Shown piece after piece: positions 52,433 to 61,050 of a stretch of DNA of 64,000 nucleotides. Numbering within the stretch: the first letter of the stretch is position 1; the number at the start of each line of letters is the position of its first letter. The translations under genes were made by a program, and so were the position numbers. The DNA is taken from positions 2,418,001 through 2,482,000 of the forward strand of contig JBAGRP010000001.1 in assembly GCA_036924855.1 (NCBI GenBank). The letters run 5' to 3'. Under the pieces are notes generated by a model. It was not told the DNA's origin, made no database searches, and saw nothing but the letters and a program-made list of their open reading frames with translations. This stretch comes from Nitrobacteraceae bacterium AZCC 2146. GTDB taxonomy: Bacteria > Pseudomonadota > Alphaproteobacteria > Rhizobiales > Xanthobacteraceae.

Positions 52433-55400
52433 CTAAGCAGCCAACTGGGCTTTGAAGAGGACATCGACACCGTAACTGGTCGAATTGTAGGTGTTAGTCG
52501 GGAAAAGGCTCCCGCTGCCATAGGCATACACGCCATTTCCGCCGCTGGAGGAACTTGAGGGGGCCGTCAGCGGGCCGTTCGTTAGCGCGGCGGCGAAGTA
52601 GTTGGGATCAGCCGAATAATCGCCATTCGTATGATAGGACGCCACATAGGTCGTACCAGCCGTGATCGCCACGGGAATCGAGAAATTGACCTGCTGCCAA
52701 CCGCCAACAGTCTCGCTGCTGAAGGACGCAGTGGCGAGCAACGTACCCGTCGCGCTCCACAGATCCGCAACATGAGCCCCGGTGTTTTGCTCGCTCTTGT
52801 AGAATCGAATACCGGTGATTTGGCCATCGGTGGAAGCCTGGAATTTGACGCCAAGCTCCACTGGGCTGAGGTCGTTCACCGTCACAATGCTCGGCGCCGA
52901 AGCGGGATTGAACAGGCTCGTGGTCGAGGGATCGTTGACCAGTAGCGATACGTTTGCAGACGAACTGCCTCCATTCGCATCGCTGACCGAATAGGTGAAG
53001 CTCGCCGCTCCGGAGTAGCCGGTTGTCGGCGCAAACGAGATCGTATTGGTGGTGACGTTGTACGAGACCGTTCCGTGGGTCGCATTGCCCACGCTCGTCA
53101 CGGATATCGGCAGGCCGCTGGGATCGGTATCATTGGCAACCAGCGCGGAAGCCGCGATGGAGAGCGTATTGTTCTCGGTTGCGACAAAGCCGCTGTCGTT
53201 GACGGCCACAGGTGGCAGAGCGCTCACCGTGACAGCGACGTTTGCAGCGGCCGAACTGGCTTGGCCGTCGCTGATGGTATAGCTGAAACCGGCCGGGCCG
53301 GCATATCCGGCCGCCGGCACAAAACTGACAGTCTGCGTGCTTGAGTTGTAAGTGACAGTGCCATGGCTTGGGCTTCCGACGCTGGCGATCGACAGCGGGA
53401 GGCCGTTAGGATCCGTGTCATTGGCGAGTAGCGCGGATGCGGCGATCGTCAGCGTTCCGTTTTCAACGACAACGAGACCGCTGTCGTTGTTGGCGACGGG
53501 CTGTTGGAGGGCCGGTCCATTGTAAATGACATCGACCCAGTAGTTGCTGGCATTAAATGTGCTGGTCGGGAAGATTGAACCCGAACCGTAGGCGTAGACA
53601 CCGTTGGTGTTGGCCGGAGCCGTCAACTGGCCATGGGTCAACGTGGTAGCGAAATAATTCGAATCCGCCGCATAGTTGCCGCTGGTGTGATAGGACGCGA
53701 CATAGGTCGTGCCCGCCGTAATCGTCACGGGACTCGAGAAATTTACCTGCTGCCAGCCACTTGCCGACTCATTGGTGAAGGTCGCCGTGGCGAGCAGCGT
53801 TCCGGTTGAGCTCCACAGATCGGCGACGTGCGTGCCGATATTCAGCGATCCCTTGTAGAACCGGATGCCGCCAATCGTGCCATTTGCAGTGGCCGAGAAC
53901 TTGACCCCGAGTTCAACGGAACTCGGGTCGTTGACATTCGCCTGGCCCGGCACGGCGGTAAGGCTGAACAGGTTTTGACTCGATGGATCGTTTACCAAAA
54001 GCGCCACGTTTCCGGACGCACTTGCTCCACTCGAATCGCCGATCGAATAGCCGAAGCTCGCCGTCCCGGTGAAGCCGGCAGCCGGCGTGAAGGTCACCGT
54101 CTGCGTCCCGGCGTTGTATGAGACCGTGCCATTGCCGTTGGCTAGATTGCTTACACCCGTAATCGACAGGGGAAGTCCGTTGGGGTCGGTATCGTTGGCG
54201 AGAAGTGCAGATGCCGGAATCGAGATCGTGCCATTCTTGTTGACGATGAAGCCGCTGTCGGCGTTGGCAACCGGCGGTGGGGGAACGACCGTCAGCGCAA
54301 CATTGGCCGAACTCGAACTGGCTTGGCCGTCGCTGATGGTGTAGCTGAACCCCGCAGGTCCAGTATAGCCGGCAGTCGGCGTAAAGCTGACGGTCTGCGT
54401 ACCGGCGTTGAAAGTGACCGTGCCATTGGTTGGGCTGCTTACGCCGGTAATCGAAAGCGCCAGACCGTTGGGATCAGTGTCATTGGCGAGCAACGCGGAC
54501 GCTGCGATCGAGAGCGTCGTGTTTCGGCTGGCGAGGAACCCGCTGTCGTTATTGGCTACGGGCGGCTGCAGCGACGAACCATTAAAGATGACATCGACCC
54601 AATAATTGCTTGAGCTGTAGGTATTTGTCGGGAAGACGCTGCCCGAGCCATAGGCATAGATGCCGTTGGCGCCGCTTGGAGCTGTCAATTGGCCATTGGT
54701 CAGCGGATTGACGAAGTAGTTTGAGTCCGCCGAATAATTTCCACTGGTGTGGTAGGAGGCGACGTATGTTGTGCCCGCGGTGATGAAGAACGGTTGCGAA
54801 AAACTTACCTGTTGCCAGCCGCTGGCCGTCTCATTGGTAAAGGTCGCGGTGGCGAGCAATGTGCCGGTCGCGCTCCAGAGATCAGCAATGTGCGTGCCCG
54901 TATTTTGGGGTCCTTTGTAGAAACGAATACCGGTGATCAGGCCGCTCCCCGAAGCGGTGAACTTGACGCCGAGTTCCGCGGCACTTGGGTCATTCACCGT
55001 GATGAGAGTCGGTGTATCGCTGGTGCCGAACAGGCTTTGGGCAGACGCCGGATAATTGACCTTCAACGCAACCTGGCCTGAACCTGTTCCGCCATGGGTA
55101 TCGCCGATCGTGTAGGTGAAACTGGCGGCTCCGGCATAGCCGGCCGTTGGCACGAAGGTGACCGTCTGCGTGCTGGCATTGTAAGTCGCTGTGCCATGGA
55201 CCCCGTTGCTCACGCCGGTGACCGACAGCGGGAATCCGCCCGGATCGGTGTCGTTGGCGAGAAGTACCGAGGCCGCGATTGAGAGCGTTCCGTTTTCCGT
55301 GACCGAGAAACCGCTGTCGTTGTTTGCCTGCGGCTGCTGGCTCGTATCATTGAATACGACATCCACCCAATAATTGTCGGCATTGATGAACGAGACGTTG

Positions 55401-58400
55401 CCGGGGAAATTAGGACCGGTGCCGTAGGCGTAGACGCCATTGAGGCCATTACCCGTCGCGGTCAGTGAGCCGTTGGTATGTCCTGGATTGTCGAAATAGA
55501 AATCGGTGGCAGAATATTTGCCGACGTTCGTATGATATGAGGCGATATAGGTCGTACCCGCCGTAATTCGGACCGGGGTCGCGAAGTTGACCTGTTGCCA
55601 TCCGCTCGCCGTTTCGTTTGCAAAAGTAGCGCTCGCCAGCAGTGTCCCGTCCGATGTCCACAAGTCCCCCAGGTGCGTGCCGGTATTCTGCGTTCCTTTG
55701 TAGAAACGGACCCCAGTGATTTGTCCAGATGTCGCCGACGTGAACTTGACACCGAGTTCGACGGACCCGGTATCGTTGACCGTAAGCACGGCCGGCGTAT
55801 CGGTAGACTTGAAAATCGTCAGATTCGATGAAGGCGTAACGGTGAAGGCGGTGCCTGCACCGGGCGTCTGAAGGTTGAGATTGTCGTCAACGGCTCTGGA
55901 CTTGATCTGCGCGATCCCCGGCGCGCCGGCCGTGAACGTATAGCTCCAGGTGGTATTCGCCTTACCGACTGCCGCGGTCGCCGGATGCCATGTGGTGCCT
56001 CCGTCCGTGGAGACTTCGACGCCGCCAAGGACTCCGCCAACATCGGCGGCGGTCCCTGTGACCGTCACCGTCTGGCCCTCGACAGCGCTGGTCGCGGAAA
56101 CATTTGTAATCGTTGAGGTTGGAGCCGTGTGATCTGTGGACTGATTAGCAATCACCAGGCTCGCCTGCAGCGTCGCTGGTTGCACTCCCATGTCAGCAAG
56201 AAGATTCACCGTTGCCTGCTGTACATTCGGGTCGGTCGGTGTCGGAGCTCCCAATACCTGATCGTGATCCGCTGACAGTCCCCATGACCAGAACACAGTT
56301 CCGGCCCCGAAAACCAGGGCTCCGCTTACTGGATCGCGAAACTCGACGAGATTGTGCGTGGCCGTGCCGTTGCCAGTCAGGTTTCCATAATCCAGCAGGT
56401 TGGTCGCGACCTGCAGCGTCGTCGATGACAGATCGACCAGCCCCGCCGGCCGGAAGCCGTTATCCGGCGACGAATCCCATTCATAGCCAAGCAGATTTTG
56501 GACCAGCGATGCCGACTGCCCCGGGGCGGTATTCGCCACCGACGTATTACGCCAGAAGCGCAACTGCGACATATCGTATGGAATTTTGATGATGTCCGCT
56601 CGCTCCGAATCGACCTGGAAAACGGTGCCGGTCAAGGAGTTGGAAGGCTGGCCCGACATGCCGCCACTCGAACTGAAGCGGGCGTCCATGAACGTTCCAG
56701 TCGCCGTCCCGGTTGGATCGATCAAGGTGTTGGCGTGCGTATCCTTATAGCTAACCAAGGTGCGGTTAGCGGCCCCGCTGCCGTCGATGCTCGGCTCGAA
56801 CCGTGTCTGCCAATAGACCTCGTTGCCGCTCAGGAACATGAGGTTGACGCCACCGTCGGCGGCGGCCTGGACGTTGGCCCGCTGACTGTCGGTCCAATAC
56901 TCGTCGTGGCCGACATCCATATAAACTTGGTGATTGAGTAGCAGGGATCCATTAACGGACGCGTCAAGGCCGGAGATATAGGAAACATCGTAGCCGTTCT
57001 GCTCCAACCATTGGATCGCCGGGAATTCCGCAGAGAACACCATGTCATTGGGCGTTCCGGACAAGCCACTGTCGCGGGTTGTTATCGGCCGATTGTAGCT
57101 CACCGCATAGCCGGCGCCTTGATAGCCCGGGCCGTTGCCGGCATAGAGATTGGTCCCACCCCACGGATTGTAGGCTTGCCAGGTTTGGTCGCTCGTCTGG
57201 AAAACGATGTCGCTGTGCGACCCGTCGTCGCGAATGACGAATGGAATCTGAAACACCTGAGTGCCGTCGATCACATTCGCAACGTAGACGCCGGAAGTGG
57301 CGTTAGTCGGCACGGACCAGCGATCGGTAACCTGCCAATTTCCCGCATCGACCAAACCCGTTGCTGGGTCGGTCATGGCCGCCGGCTGGACTATAGTGCT
57401 TGCTGCCTGGTGCTGGAGGCTGGTAACGAGCGTAGCCCCGTTACCGCCGTAATAGCCCAACCGATAGATGTTGATCTGGTAGTTCGCATTGCCGGTCTGG
57501 TTGTTGATCTTGAAATCAACGCTGCCGCCAAGGTTCGTGCTTATATTGGTAGTAAAGCCCTGGATCGTCGTCGAATCTGCTCCCGGATCGATCTGCCACA
57601 CGCTTTGAGGCGTGCCAGGCTTCTGGTTTTCGAGCACGATCGCATTGGGACCAGTGGCTAGCGTGGCGGTGCCGATGGCTGTCTTGCCTGCAGGATCTGA
57701 TACCGAATAACCGAAGCTCGAGGTTTTTCCGGTGTTGTCCCGCGTTGGCTTGAATAGGAGGCCGGTGAGCTGGGAGGTCGACAAACTCTGACCAAGAGTT
57801 ACCGGAGTGGTGCCGTCGGCCAGCAGCACCGTTCCGTCTGTCGGCAGCGCGGTAACCTGGGCAGTCAATTGTGAGGCTGAGAAATTTACGTCGCTCGGTG
57901 CCTTGATGCCGATCGGCTTTGCAACGCTGTTCTCCGGGAGCGTTAACGACGCCGGGGTGGTCACCAGTGTCGTATTGCTTGGGCCAATATTGAGCGTCGC
58001 GGTACCGGCGGTTACCGATCCCGAGGGATCCGTGACATTATATTTGAAACTCGACGTCTGTGCCGAGGCGCCAGGCGTTGCCACGAAGCCAAGGCCCGTT
58101 AGTTGCGCCACCGTCAGGCTTTGCCCCGCGGTTACCTGCGTCGTGCCGTCCGACAGGACGACCTTGCCGTCGGTCGGCAAGGCGGTCACGCTCACGGTCA
58201 ATGCGGACGAGGCAAAGCTCGCATCCACTGGAGCCGCGATACCAATTTGCGTGAAGGCACTGTTCGTTGCAACAGTAAGCTGCGTCGGAATGGTCACCGG
58301 CGGCGTGACTGCTCCGACGGCCAGCATCGCGCGGCCCGTCGCGGTTTTCCCCGCGGGGTCGGAGACAGTGTAGGTAAGATTCGAAATCTTGCCCGCGCCA

Positions 58401-58966
58401 TTGGCGGCTGACTTGAACAGGAGACCTGTCAATTGCGCCACAGTGAGCGTCTGTCCGACCGTAACAGTAGTTGTCCCATTAGAAAGGAACACCGTCCCGT
58501 TCGTCGGCAACGCCGTAATTTTTACGCTAAGAGATGTCGAGGAATAACTTGCGTCCGTCGGTGCAGGGATTCCGATCGGAGTCGATCCCATGTTCTGCGG
58601 GACATTCAACGCCGTCCAACTCGTAACCACCGGCACGGTGGCCGCGCCGATCGTCAATGTTGCTGCCGCGCTCACGGAGGCACCGGCCGGATCGGACACG
58701 GTAAAACCGAAACTCGAGTTGTTGCCAAAGCTGTTCAGCGCCGGTCTGAACTTCAACGCCGTCAATTGAGCGACTGTCAGGCTCTGCCCGATGCCCACGG
58801 GAGTGACGCCATCGGCCAATAGTATCGTTCCGTTGGACGGAAGGGCTGCAACCTTTACAGTCAATGCCGAAGACGCATAGGCGGTATCGACAGGCGCTGC
58901 TATACCAATGAGCTTCGCGAGACTGTTCTCAGCGACCGTTAACGAGGTCGAACTTTGGCTCAGCAT
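52433..58966 (-). CDS. Giant modular secreted-type protein, 2177 aa: N-terminal repeats, DMFase-like core, Ig, DUF4082 and cadherin-like repeats
   Basis: Order of parts by residue: four ~110-aa beta repeats (about 7-440; each has ENSxAKxIGI-type starts and LPTDGTVLLADG turns); a domain like the large subunit of N,N-dimethylformamidase (about 445-925; NGYDVSYISGLDASVNGSLL, VYMDVGHDEYWTDSQRANVQ, LMFLSGNEVYWQTRFEPS); an Ig-like segment (about 940-1045); then four DUF4082 domains (near 1050, 1310, 1665, 2015) alternating with five tandem-95/cadherin-like repeats (NNDSGF, LLANDTDPNGLPLSI). No GGxGxDxxx RTX repeats and no Sec signal are seen. A GAGGGG site precedes ATG 58966. The adjacent exporter suggests type I secretion; a matrix or adhesin role is inferred. 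Confidence 0.85.
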   Translation of the reverse strand: MLSQSSTSLTVAENSLAKLIGIAAPVDTAYASSALTVKVAALPSNGTILLADGVTPVGIGQSLTVAQLTALKFRPALNSFGNNSSFGFTVSDPAGASVSAAATLTIGAATVPVVTSWTALNVPQNMGSTPIGIPAPTDASYSSTSLSVKITALPTNGTVFLSNGTTTVTVGQTLTVAQLTGLLFKSAANGAGKISNLTYTVSDPAGKTATGRAMLAVGAVTPPVTIPTQLTVATNSAFTQIGIAAPVDASFASSALTVSVTALPTDGKVVLSDGTTQVTAGQSLTVAQLTGLGFVATPGASAQTSSFKYNVTDPSGSVTAGTATLNIGPSNTTLVTTPASLTLPENSVAKPIGIKAPSDVNFSASQLTAQVTALPTDGTVLLADGTTPVTLGQSLSTSQLTGLLFKPTRDNTGKTSSFGYSVSDPAGKTAIGTATLATGPNAIVLENQKPGTPQSVWQIDPGADSTTIQGFTTNISTNLGGSVDFKINNQTGNANYQINIYRLGYYGGNGATLVTSLQHQAASTIVQPAAMTDPATGLVDAGNWQVTDRWSVPTNATSGVYVANVIDGTQVFQIPFVIRDDGSHSDIVFQTSDQTWQAYNPWGGTNLYAGNGPGYQGAGYAVSYNRPITTRDSGLSGTPNDMVFSAEFPAIQWLEQNGYDVSYISGLDASVNGSLLLNHQVYMDVGHDEYWTDSQRANVQAAADGGVNLMFLSGNEVYWQTRFEPSIDGSGAANRTLVSYKDTHANTLIDPTGTATGTFMDARFSSSGGMSGQPSNSLTGTVFQVDSERADIIKIPYDMSQLRFWRNTSVANTAPGQSASLVQNLLGYEWDSSPDNGFRPAGLVDLSSTTLQVATNLLDYGNLTGNGTATHNLVEFRDPVSGALVFGAGTVFWSWGLSADHDQVLGAPTPTDPNVQQATVNLLADMGVQPATLQASLVIANQSTDHTAPTSTITNVSATSAVEGQTVTVTGTAADVGGVLGGVEVSTDGGTTWHPATAAVGKANTTWSYTFTAGAPGIAQIKSRAVDDNLNLQTPGAGTAFTVTPSSNLTIFKSTDTPAVLTVNDTGSVELGVKFTSATSGQITGVRFYKGTQNTGTHLGDLWTSDGTLLASATFANETASGWQQVNFATPVRITAGTTYIASYHTNVGKYSATDFYFDNPGHTNGSLTATGNGLNGVYAYGTGPNFPGNVSFINADNYWVDVVFNDTSQQPQANNDSGFSVTENGTLSIAASVLLANDTDPGGFPLSVTGVSNGVHGTATYNASTQTVTFVPTAGYAGAASFTYTIGDTHGGTGSGQVALKVNYPASAQSLFGTSDTPTLITVNDPSAAELGVKFTASGSGLITGIRFYKGPQNTGTHIADLWSATGTLLATATFTNETASGWQQVSFSQPFFITAGTTYVASYHTSGNYSADSNYFVNPLTNGQLTAPSGANGIYAYGSGSVFPTNTYSSSNYWVDVIFNGSSLQPPVANNDSGFLASRNTTLSIAASALLANDTDPNGLALSITGVSSPTNGTVTFNAGTQTVSFTPTAGYTGPAGFSYTISDGQASSSSANVALTVVPPPPVANADSGFIVNKNGTISIPASALLANDTDPNGLPLSITGVSNLANGNGTVSYNAGTQTVTFTPAAGFTGTASFGYSIGDSSGASASGNVALLVNDPSSQNLFSLTAVPGQANVNDPSSVELGVKFSATANGTIGGIRFYKGSLNIGTHVADLWSSTGTLLATATFTNESASGWQQVNFSSPVTITAGTTYVASYHTSGNYAADSNYFATTLTHGQLTAPANTNGVYAYGSGSIFPTSTFNASNYWVDVIYNGPALQQPVANNDSGLVVVENGTLTIAASALLANDTDPNGLPLSIASVGSPSHGTVTYNSSTQTVSFVPAAGYAGPAGFSYTISDGQASSAAANVAVTVSALPPVAVNDSGFVATENNTLSIAASALVANDTDPSGLPISVTSVGNATHGTVSYNVTTNTISFAPTTGYSGAASFTYSVSDANGGSSSANVSLLVNDPSTTSLFNPASAPSIVTVNDLSPVELGVKFQASTDGQITGIRFYKSEQNTGAHVADLWSATGTLLATASFSSETVGGWQQVNFSIPVAITAGTTYVASYHTNGDYSADPNYFAAALTNGPLTAPSSSSSGGNGVYAYGSGSLFPTNTYNSTSYGVDVLFKAQLAA
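52440..55830 (-). repeat. Coding repeats: DUF4082 x4 alternating with cadherin-like x5
   Basis: Within the giant gene, ~480-base DUF4082 units (around 55830-55340, 55040-54560, 53975-53510, 52925-52440) recur with ~290-base cadherin-like units between them. Protein similarity is high (for example SGWQQVNFSxPVxITAGTTY in all), DNA similarity moderate, indicating old internal duplication. Confidence 0.85.
57645..58945 (-). repeat. Coding repeats: four ~110-residue N-terminal units of the giant protein
   Basis: Each unit has the order ENS/NMG-x-IGIAAP-D, a SALTVKVTALP-NGTVLLADGTT loop, LTVAQLTGL-F, and a closing FGYTVSDPAGKT segment. Four copies in tandem between about 57645 and 58945. Confidence 0.85.
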
Positions 58967-59402
58967 GATGGACGCCCCTCGATGGATCTCGCTCGGAACG
59001 CATATGATGCGGCATTATGTCTTCATTAACGAGCGAGTCAATTCAATACATTTAAAATTAAATATTTAAGCGCAGACAATTAAATAGGCCGACCCGCCGG
59101 TTATTGAACTTGATGACGCCAGCGACGACACCGCCATAGCTGAGCGGCTTGAAATTATTCCGACAGGAGCGTCGGCAAACCGCTCGCACGTTCCATTTCC
59201 GGCAACGGCGACTAAGCATTTCAAAGACTTAGCCCTAGCTGCGGGAATGACAGGCCGCGGCCTTGACGATTCATGAGCGTCCCACCTTCAATCAAGTGTG
59301 CCGCTATTTCAGACTGCCCCAAGCATCAAATGCCAAAAGAGCGCGGCCTGCGGCCGGTTAATGACCATTTCCCATCTTGTTGCCAGACCGACGATGCAAT
59401 TA
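58967..59402. other. Intergenic region with AT-rich island, no recognised gene
   Basis: About 435 bases upstream of the giant gene. A/T-rich at 59030-59095 (ATTTAAAATTAAATATTTAA-like). It should contain the promoter of the giant-protein operon. No ORF is supported. Confidence 0.5.
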
Positions 59403-60275
59403 TCAAAAAGAGCCGACCAGCTCGATCAAATAGTTGCCATAGCCGCTCTTTTCCAACGACTTGGCCAGTGCAAGGACCTGTTCCCGATCGATGAATCCCT
59501 GCCGAAACGCAATCTCCTCGAGACAGGCAACCTTCATGCCTTGCCGCGTCTCAAGGGTTTGCACGAAGCTCGCGGCTTCGATAAGCGATTCGAATGTTCC
59601 AGTGTCGAGCCACGCGAAACCTCGCCCCATTCGCTCAACGTGAAGAGTGCCCGCGGACAGATAGAGCATCTGTAGATCGGTAATTTCCAGCTCGCCCCGT
59701 GCTGACGGCTTCACTTCGGAGGCATAACGAACGACGTCATTGTCAAAGAAGTACAGCCCGGTAATTGCCCAATTTGAGCGCGGTTGCTGTGGCTTTTCTT
59801 CGATACTGACAGGCAGTCCATTCTTGTCGAATGCCACAACGCCATAGCGGGCGGGATCACGGACGTGATAGGCGAACACCGTCGCCCCCTGCTGCCGCTT
59901 GGCGGCCGCGGCGAGCATATCCGGCAACCCGTGGCCAAAGAATATGTTGTCACCCAGCACCAACGCAACGTGGTCGCGACCAATGAAGTCAGCTCCAATG
60001 GTAAACGCTTGGGCAAGCCCGGCGGGTTTGGGCTGTTCGGCATAGCTGAGGCGAATGCCCCATTGACTGCCGTCGCTGAGCAGCCGCTCAAACTGGCTGC
60101 GATCGGCAGGAGTGGTGATGACCAGGATGTCGCGAATGCCTGCAAGCATCAGAGTCGATAGCGGATAGTAAATCATCGGCTTGTCGTAGATCGGCAACAG
60201 CTGCTTGCTCACGCCGCGAGTGATCGGATAAAGCCTTGTTCCGCTACCCCCGGCAAGAACGATCCCCTTCAACAT
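59403..60275 (-). CDS. rfbA: Glucose-1-phosphate thymidylyltransferase (RfbA/RmlA)
   Basis: A 290-residue nucleotidyltransferase making dTDP-glucose from glucose-1-phosphate and dTTP, the first step to dTDP-rhamnose. The signature [20 protein letters not shown] with [18 protein letters not shown] is complete, as are [17 protein letters not shown] and [20 protein letters not shown]. The start ATG has AGGAGA 9 nt upstream. Length is the family norm. No rmlB, rmlC or rmlD lies in the window, so the rest of the route must be elsewhere. Confidence 0.95.
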   Translation of the reverse strand: MLKGIVLAGGSGTRLYPITRGVSKQLLPIYDKPMIYYPLSTLMLAGIRDILVITTPADRSQFERLLSDGSQWGIRLSYAEQPKPAGLAQAFTIGADFIGRDHVALVLGDNIFFGHGLPDMLAAAAKRQQGATVFAYHVRDPARYGVVAFDKNGLPVSIEEKPQQPRSNWAITGLYFFDNDVVRYASEVKPSARGELEITDLQMLYLSAGTLHVERMGRGFAWLDTGTFESLIEAASFVQTLETRQGMKVACLEEIAFRQGFIDREQVLALAKSLEKSGYGNYLIELVGSF

Positions 60276-61050
60276 GTCCGCAATTCTCCTCTTGTTGCCA
60301 GCTGATCAAGACAAGCTTCAGGCGAGACCTGCCAGGGTGCAAGCCGAATTGGAAAAACACGCGCGACTTTGGATGAATCTGGGCAGGGATTCACAGGCCG
60401 ACAGGCTGACGCCGGATACTGGTCCCCCGAAATGGCACCAAGACTGAGCATGATCCGCCCGTCTCCCAGAAATACCAGCGAGCGTTCGAGAGTTGCGGCG
60501 TCTCAATCAGCTTAACATCTGGAATCGCCCGCGATTGAATATTTAATCTCATGCAAAATCTATTGTGCAAGCTGTAGGAATCTTGCTTTCCCGGGAAATT
60601 CCCTCTGGCTCCAGGCGACAACCCCAGCCTTGCAATCCGCCTTGTTCTGGATTTGCCTCGACCCACTCCGGCTCCCAGAAATGAAATCAGCATTCAACTA
60701 CACGCTTGAATTTAAATCTCCTGCGCTTTATCAATTTCGACGGCTCCTAAAATCTCCTGCGACCATCGACGACGCGCCGCCAAACGCAGCCCCGCATTCG
60801 CCTTCTGGTTCATCTGTCAGCGCCGACTGCGCTTTCGTTGGAGGATGCCCGCGTTAAGCACCCCGTGAAGTTCAGGTTAATTCTCAAGAATACATATTTA
60901 ATATGGTGCAACACGTTAAATGTCATATATATTAGAAATCGGCAATAAAATATTTTCCTAAAACACCAGCACTGAGTTGGTTCCCATTCGCAAGCCATGC
61001 GTCCGACATACAAAGCGGCGCCGAAACCGCGATCCAGACGGAATGAATCG
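60276..61050. other. Intergenic region with palindrome and AT-rich island, no recognised gene
   Basis: About 775 bases between divergent rfbA and the wzc-like gene. It holds the 12-bp palindrome TTTCCCGGGAAA (60587-60598) and an A/T-rich island at about 60875-60965 just upstream of the wzc-like start. No ORF is supported. Confidence 0.5.

Noticed and set aside
52433..58966. RTX calcium-binding repeats or a CRISPR-like array in the repeated region
   Set aside because: The repeats are long protein-coding domains (about 100 and 160 residues) with diverged DNA; no GGxGxDxxx nonapeptides and no short regular repeat/spacer pattern are present.
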